Positions 7,066 through 12,020 of a stretch of 12,020 bases of DNA are shown piece after piece. A model generated the notes under the pieces. It worked only from the letters and a program-made list of their open reading frames with translations, did not search any database and had not been told where the DNA came from. Where the stretch lies: the NCBI GenBank assembly GCA_900088475.1, contig FLMG01003505.1, positions 1-12,020 on the forward strand, given 5' to 3'. The first letter of the stretch is position 1, and each line of letters starts with the position of its first letter. Both the position numbers and the translations under genes were made by a program. The DNA is from Hyphochytrium catenoides. Its lineage: Eukaryota; Sar; Hyphochytriomycetes; Hyphochytriales; Hyphochytriaceae.

Positions 7066-10000
7066 CTAGCGTTTGAGCTTCTTCTTCGTCCGTTGGCCCT
7101 GACCGCCTCTTCCCTTCGTGTGCCGCTCCTCCCATCTCATCTGCAGACCAAAGCAAGGCAAACGTCAGCCAGACAGCAAGAAAGGACAGGAAATAAGTGG
7201 GCAGGCTGGTTTAGACAGCCCTGAGGGTGGCAGCGGGACGGCGGTAAGTAGGAAGAGACGTGGAAAGGCTCACCTGCTTCACGTTCGCATCTTCTGAGCC
7301 AGCCTTCGCCAGGATCTCCTCAAATTCTGAGGCATCAGCAAACACGGAAGAGGACTTTCTTTTCCCTGTCGAGGTCTGTGCACTTTTCTTTCCTTTTCTA
7401 CCCTTCTCTTCTCTGTCTTCTTCTTCTTCTTCACTATCGGCAGCGTCGAACCCTTCTGTCTCTTCCAAGTCACTGTCATCGTCTTGCCCAGCTGCAAAAC
7501 TTGGGAAGCCATCCTCTTCCTCCATGCCTTCTGCATCACTGCTCTCTGAGCCATCATCACCGAACTGAGACAATCCACGGGAAAATGGTGATTTGGGAAG
7601 GAGAAAGGGAGAAACGGAGAATAGAGTGAGTAAGTTGACTGTGACGAACCTAAGCGGCCAGGGCATGTGAGACTCGCAGCAGCATTTTCTAAGCGACAAA
7701 GAAGGTAGTGCAATCTTCATGAGGAAAACAGGAGAGAAGAAGACCAACTGGAATTGATGAACAGCATCAACGAAATGTGCCCTCTTGGTCTTACCATCAT
7801 TGCCTCCTCATCTCCACTCCGCAAGCCCTTCTTTCCACCCATGGAGATCAGTGCAACCTCGCTGTCATCGTCGCTCTCCTCGCCGAAACTGCCTAGATCC
7901 CCATCGTCCTCCTCTTCTTCATCATCTTCGCCTTCTTCCGCCGGAGATTTCTCTCCGTCGCCTTCCTCCTCATCACTCGTGAGGTCTCCGAAGTCTACAT
8001 CTTCATCGTCGTGGTTTCCTTCTTGCATCAAGTCTTCAGCAAGTTTCCGAGCGAAGGCCTCGTACTCGCTGTCCTCTGCACGACATTGGAGGGATCACGG
8101 ATGAGAGACACGATGGCCGAAACAAATGAGGCTGACAAACAGAGAAGAGACATTCCTAGGACTTGCAAATGCCAGAATGCTGGAATCGAGACATTGCTAT
8201 CCCTCATGCCTTCCTCCTGCCCAACTCTGCCTGTAAATCTCTTCATCTGCCTTACCCTGATGTCCCTCTATGATCACTATCCCACGGGCACATCTTGATG
8301 CCGATCAGTTCTCTCCCCGCTACTCTCCGCCTCCTCTCGTTACTCTTCTCCTTTCGCGGCAACCACCAATCCCTAGACCGTCGACTTTCAACCTTTATCT
8401 CTGCCTCTCTCTTTCGTTGTATGCATCGATGACTATTGATCAGATAGGATTGTCCTCTGGGCTTTCTCTTGGCGGTGAACTCAACTCACCTTCATCGCTG
8501 AAGTTATAGTCTCCACTCTTTAGCTTCTCAGACCTCTCCTGATATTCTGTATCGCTCACGTCTTCCAGCACGTCCAAATCCTGGTTATCATCCTTACGCT
8601 TCGTCTCTGCAGGCCCTGTGTCAGCAACTAAGCCGGTCAGCACTGCCAGATTTGAGGGCAATCAAGATGTATATCGAGAGATGGAAGGACTGCCCAGCCT
8701 GGCTTTCCCGACTAGTACGTTAAGGGTTTGAGTGGCAACGCTGGGGAAAGCATTGAGATAGGAGATGCAAAAGGAGAAAGTGATAGGAACAGCAGCTTGA
8801 GACAAGTGGCCTTAGCTTTAGGGTTCTTACTCTTTCTGCGCTCCAGCTCCTTCTTGTCCTTGAAGAATTTGTAGAAGAAGCGCTCAGAGTGCTCTATTTG
8901 TCCCTCGGTCTTCTCTAAGAAGGCGTTGGAGTTCACTGGCTCCTGGCCCTTAGGCTTTGCCGCGCCCATACCCTTCTTGGGAACATCCTTACTCTTCGGA
9001 TTCTTATAAGAGAACCTATCCAGGAAGGCAATAAGAGAGAAGTCTTGGAGAGGATCTCCTTTGTAAGAGATTTCATGTGGTGGCGAGAGAAGTGACAGAG
9101 CGAACTGCTGTACGGATGGATGGTAGTGCTGTGCGAGCTCGCCCAGCTCCCACATGCAGGACGTCTCGGCATGGGCAAAGAGGGGCTCTCTCTTCTTGGG
9201 ATCGTACTCTGTTCCTTCATCTTTTCCTGTCCCTTCCTTCTTATTGTCTCCATCCTTTGTTTCCACTAAAGCTTGCTCTCCGTCATCTTTGTCCGACATT
9301 GCATCTGGTTCGGAAGTGGCTGTTGCTCTTTCTTCGTCTTTATCGGGGCCACGGTTATCAGCTGCCTCCTCCAACTGCCGCTCTTTGGGGCCAGAGAAAA
9401 GACTCTTGATACCAGGCTTTACCTGTATATACAGAGTCCAAACCAAGAGTTGACAAGTTTGCCCCGCCAAGGGAACAACCAGAGAGTCAGAAAAAGGATG
9501 GAAAAGCATAACTGTTAGGCTACACGGGCAGGAAAGAACTAAGTACTTAAGCAGCAGCAGCAATTGGCCTTCCAGATAGAGCCGATAATACCCATGGGGC
9601 GGCCCCACCTCAGTGCCATCGAGATACGGGCTCAGGGAAAAATATGCGCATGAGAGCGGCAGATGGCGATAGGACGAGTTCTGCACAGAAAAGCTTAAGG
9701 CAGCCACCGACCTTAAATATTTCTGATAAGAGAACCAGACTTGCAGCGGCAAAGGATGCTTTGAGATGCAGAGACACCTGCAAAAGCCTCTTTGCAAAGG
9801 CTTCTACCCTCTCTATTGACGTGTCAGCCTTCATAGATCTGTACAGCAGGTTCAAGAACAGTGTGTGTTTGCTGGACTCTCCCAGTGCAGGATCCAGGAG
9901 CTTGGCGTACAGCGCACGGTAGAAACGCTCCGAGATGGAACGCGTGGCGTTTGTGACCTGAGCAGACCATGCGAGATAATAAATGCCAGGCATGGTCAGG

Positions 10001-12020
10001 AAAGACATCCAAAGACGGGTTCAGGTAACCACGAAAGAGACAGCAAAGGAGAATTGCGAGTGCCGCTATTTCAAGCAGTGAGTCAAGGAGACAGACATAC
10101 GTAGAGAGAGAAGGAGAGAGAGAGAGTGAGAAAGAGAGAGACCAAATGTAGAGAATGGGGAGGAAAAGGAGGCACAATGTTAAGATTGAACCGCATGGGA
10201 AGGCACAGGGCAGAGATCAATATAAGAGCTCGTCAGCCTCCTGCTTGGGAGTCTATTCCTAGATGCCCTCACCTGTAGGAGGAGCATGAGCCCCTGAACA
10301 GCAGTGGAGAAAGGAGCCCGGTGCACGAGGCGGAAGAGAGTGCTGACGTGACTTTCAAATTCCTCTCCTTGCGTCTCGGCATAAGGAAAGGCGCGGTTCA
10401 CCCCAGTCAAGAGCGCAGAGAGCATCCGCGAGTGGTTCGTTAACTCCTTATCCTCCTTCTCCTCTATCTGTTTTCCGCTTTTCTTGTTGTTCTTCCCCAT
10501 TCTCTTGCCCTTCCTCTCTTTACTGTCTCTTCCGTTCTTCGTCTCGTTCTCCGCGCTAGCGATGTATCTCTCAAAGAGTCGAAAGTAGAGAGCAATGAGG
10601 TGGCGAGCCAGCTGTTGGTCCATTTCGGAAAGAAAGATCTGGTTCAGGCAGATGACGGCGCAGTATTCTGCCCTTCCGGAGAGATTGGGCCGGAGCAGAA
10701 ACTGTTCTACTTCTGTGACCACAACTCTCTTCATTGCTGGGTGCTCTGTCATCAGCTGCTGCAGAAGAAAGACAGCCTTAGACGATATTTTCCTCTCGGG
10801 ATCTCCCAGCTTATTCACCAGCAGCAGAAGGAGAGCTTTCTCCTGCTCTGGCTTGCTCTTCAGCAGCTCGAAGGCTATGTTCATACACGTGCGCTTGTAG
10901 TGCTCCAGGTTGTCTCCCATGCCTCTCTCTAGGATCGCTACGAACTGGGCGAAGGCCTGCTTCACGGCATTCTCAAAGTAGAAGAGGACTAACTGTTTCT
11001 TATACGAGGAACCAGCAGGATTCTCACCCTCTCTAACTTTCTGGCCGTCTGCTTCCTCTCCCTGGAGAAGCGGCTGGTCCTTAAGAAACCTCAGTTTACG
11101 GTCTGGCAGAATATTGTTTAGATAAAGGTCGGAGAGGGCCTCCAACGCCATCTGACTCTCTCTCCTTCCCTTGCTCCAACCCATAGACGTGAGCTGCTGC
11201 AGGTATTGGAGGCGATGCACAGGACTCTCCTGCACCAGAAGAGTAAGAGCAGCAATTTTGTCCGAGAGAGTACCCGAGCGGAGCATCTGGAGAAGCATTC
11301 TGTCATCGTTGTTCATCCTCGCTCTCTTGCTCTTCTCATATCTTTCTATCTCGGTGGTGTACACCCCCTCGGCCTCGTTCTTCTGTTTCTCTAGCGCGCT
11401 GTCCAGCTTCTCTTTCCTCTTTCTCTCCCTCTCCAGCTGCTTGGGATGCATCTTCTTCTTTTTGTCCTTCTCTCCTTCAGTCTGCGTGGCCGCCGCAGCG
11501 GGTACAAGCCTGGTCTTTATAGTGTACCAGCGGACCCCATCCTCCACCTCTTTCTCTAATAAATATGCCGGACCCCGGGCGCCACCTTCTCCTTCTCCAG
11601 CCTTCCCTGCTTGGCCCTTAGGAAGAGCACTAGTCCTCGCCTTTTGCTTTGAGGAGAGCGCCCCTCCGTCATCGAAGCGCATGTGCTTGCCGCCATTAGC
11701 GGCTTGTGTGGGCTTGTCTTCCTCCTTCTTAGAACTAATAGGAGGCTGAGTCTTTCCGGCGCCAATCTCTCCCTTTTGTTGTTGCTTTACTCGGCTTTGC
11801 TGCTCTTTCTTCTCCTTTCCTGTTGCTCCATTTGCCACTGAAGAGCCAGGATGCGGTGGCACTTTCTTGTTATCTGCTTGGCGCGGCTTGGGTTTCACTC
11901 GCCCATTGCCAGAGGGCGCAGCTGACGAGGCAGCTTTCTGCTTCTTTTCTTCTCCGTCTTGTCTGTGATTCTTCCCTTTCACGCCATTGCCTACGAGCCC
12001 CAGCTGTGAGAGGACATCGC
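7066..12020 (-). CDS. MAK21: MAK21/NOC1/CEBPZ-like pre-60S assembly factor (CBF domain), multi-exon, 5'-partial
   Basis: Mak21/Noc1 pairs with Noc2 on early nucleolar 90S/pre-60S particles and is required for large-subunit rRNA processing; the human orthologue is CEBPZ (family knowledge). About 1,118 residues are assembled from 7 exons, close to the family's usual 1,025-1,055 or more. Residues 1-160 are low-complexity, Lys/Gln/Gly-rich. Then come WYTIKTRL (about 164), LRSGTLSDKIAALTLLVQ (about 246), LPDRKLRFL (about 304) and KPEQEKALLLLLVNKLGDPE (about 390). The CBF/Mak21 domain spans exons 1-3, with SERFYRALYAKLLDP, SKHTLFLNLLYRSMKAD, YDPKKREPLFAHA, MWELGELAQHYHPSVQQFA and FLDRFSYKNPK. The C-terminal third is very acidic (7795-8075 especially), then SSSVFADASEFEEIL and a basic end, MRWEERHTKGRGGQGQRTK. 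Stop TAG at 7068-7066. The frame is open to the right edge with no convincing in-frame ATG near it, so the start is outside. Confidence 0.95.
7795..8075 (-). other. Acidic low-complexity region of the MAK21-like protein
   Basis: This exon encodes DSEYEAFARKLAEDLMQEGN and then a long Asp/Glu/Ser block, including EEGEDDEEEEDDGD and EESDDDSE. On the + strand it appears as TCC/TCT/TCG-type repeats. Acidic C-terminal regions are common in Mak21/CEBPZ and other nucleolar assembly factors; serines next to acidic residues would suit casein kinase 2 sites (inference). Confidence 0.8.
8076..8489 (-). other. 414-nt MAK21 intron, purine-rich on the transcript strand
   Basis: Donor GTGAGT follows GATGAAG; acceptor TCGTGCAG precedes AGGACAGCGAG. 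Splicing gives SDEE|DSEYEAF with a split GAG codon. It is the longest intron in the window. Its 5' two-thirds are purine-rich in the transcript (CT-rich on the + strand, clearest at about 8310-8425), opposite to the usual trend here; its 3' end has a normal pyrimidine-rich stretch. Open frames on the + strand here are short, low-complexity and without recognisable domains. I see no other gene in it. Confidence 0.7.
9958..10272 (-). other. 315-nt pyrimidine-rich MAK21 intron
   Basis: Donor GTGAGG follows CTCCTACAG; acceptor GTCTGCTCAG precedes GTCACAAACGCC. The two flanks meet in the conserved hydrophobic LLLQ and the SERFYRALY region of the CBF domain. The middle is a CT repeat on the transcript strand (GA on +, 10102-10141). 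No embedded RNA or ORF is convincing. Confidence 0.78.
10102..10141 (-). repeat. GA/CT microsatellite in MAK21 intron
   Basis: Forty bases are purine-only or nearly so on the + strand (GAGAGA units with AAGG and GTGA interruptions), hence CT repeats in the MAK21 transcript. This is the mirror of the CT repeats in the RRP12 introns. Confidence 0.75.

Larger units (their letters stand above)
7066..12020 (-). other. MAK21: Exon map of the MAK21-like gene
   Basis: In transcript order the inferred exons are 12020-10273 (continuing beyond the window), 9957-9712, 9422-8831, 8615-8490, 8075-7795, 7564-7274 and 7140-7066. The six introns are all GT-AG, of 315, 289, 215, 414, 230 and 133 nt. Phases are 0, 0, 1, 1, 0, 0. 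Key joins that match the family are LMLLLQ|VTNATRSISERFYRALY, LLSEIFK|VKPGIKSLF and the final NVKQ|MRWEERH. The donor of the second intron (GTCGGT, 9711 downward) is the weakest, but no better site preserves both conserved flanks. The 24-codon last exon is too short to be found by ORF size alone. Confidence 0.83.

Noticed and set aside
7754-7770. Hairpin TTGATG-AACAG-CATCAA in the MAK21 intron near the donor
   Set aside because: A 6-bp stem is too short to distinguish from chance and has no T-run or conserved context.
7260-8104. Ser/Pro-rich open frames on the + strand
   Set aside because: They are the antisense of the acidic Asp/Glu codons of MAK21, and the Ser-rich translation follows from that.
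8712-9797. Single 361-codon open frame on the - strand
   Set aside because: Only 8831-9422 carries CBF/Mak21 family sequence. The upstream part (9423-9711) is a stop-free intron and the downstream part runs into another intron; treating it as one exon breaks the conserved joins.
11171-11749. 192-codon Ser/Phe/Leu-rich open frame on the + strand
   Set aside because: It is antisense to a conserved MAK21 exon (LRSGTLSDKIAALTLLVQ and flanks) and has no recognisable domain.
1-12020. Mobile element, CRISPR array, tRNA or rRNA gene
   Set aside because: I saw no transposase-like frames, terminal repeats, regularly spaced repeats, cloverleaf motifs or rRNA-like sequence on either strand.

Overview
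The window is nuclear DNA from a eukaryote and holds two intron-rich, tail-to-tail (convergent) genes, both truncated at their 5' ends by the window edges. The organism cannot be named from this sequence. Dense short GT-AG introns (about 80 to 415 nt), strongly pyrimidine-rich intron interiors and GTAAG/GTGAG-type donors argue against prokaryotes, budding yeast and trypanosomatids, and would suit a unicellular alga or protist (for example a stramenopile or alveolate relative). That placement is inference.

Positions 96-6362 (+ strand) encode most of a homologue of RRP12, a HEAT-repeat/NUC173 protein needed for maturation and nuclear export of ribosomal subunits. I read 16 exons in this window, giving about 1,134 residues. 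The N-terminus lies to the left of the window; the C-terminus, with the very conserved basic tail (AKKAKGDVKKKGK...PYAYLPL), is complete.

Positions 6363-7065 are the shared 3' intergenic region, with CT-rich and GA-rich stretches and no confident gene.

Positions 7066-12020 (- strand) encode most of a MAK21/NOC1 (human CEBPZ) homologue, the CBF/Mak21-domain assembly factor of early pre-60S particles. I read 7 exons, about 1,118 residues. The reading frame is still open at the right edge, so the start codon lies outside. Both products act in nucleolar ribosome assembly.

No RNA gene, mobile element, CRISPR array or obviously new system was found. The second-look items are mainly about splicing: a stop-free in-frame intron, two in-frame candidate acceptors, an intron whose retention would remove the RRP12 tail, and two introns with purine-rich transcripts in a region where intron transcripts are otherwise pyrimidine-rich.
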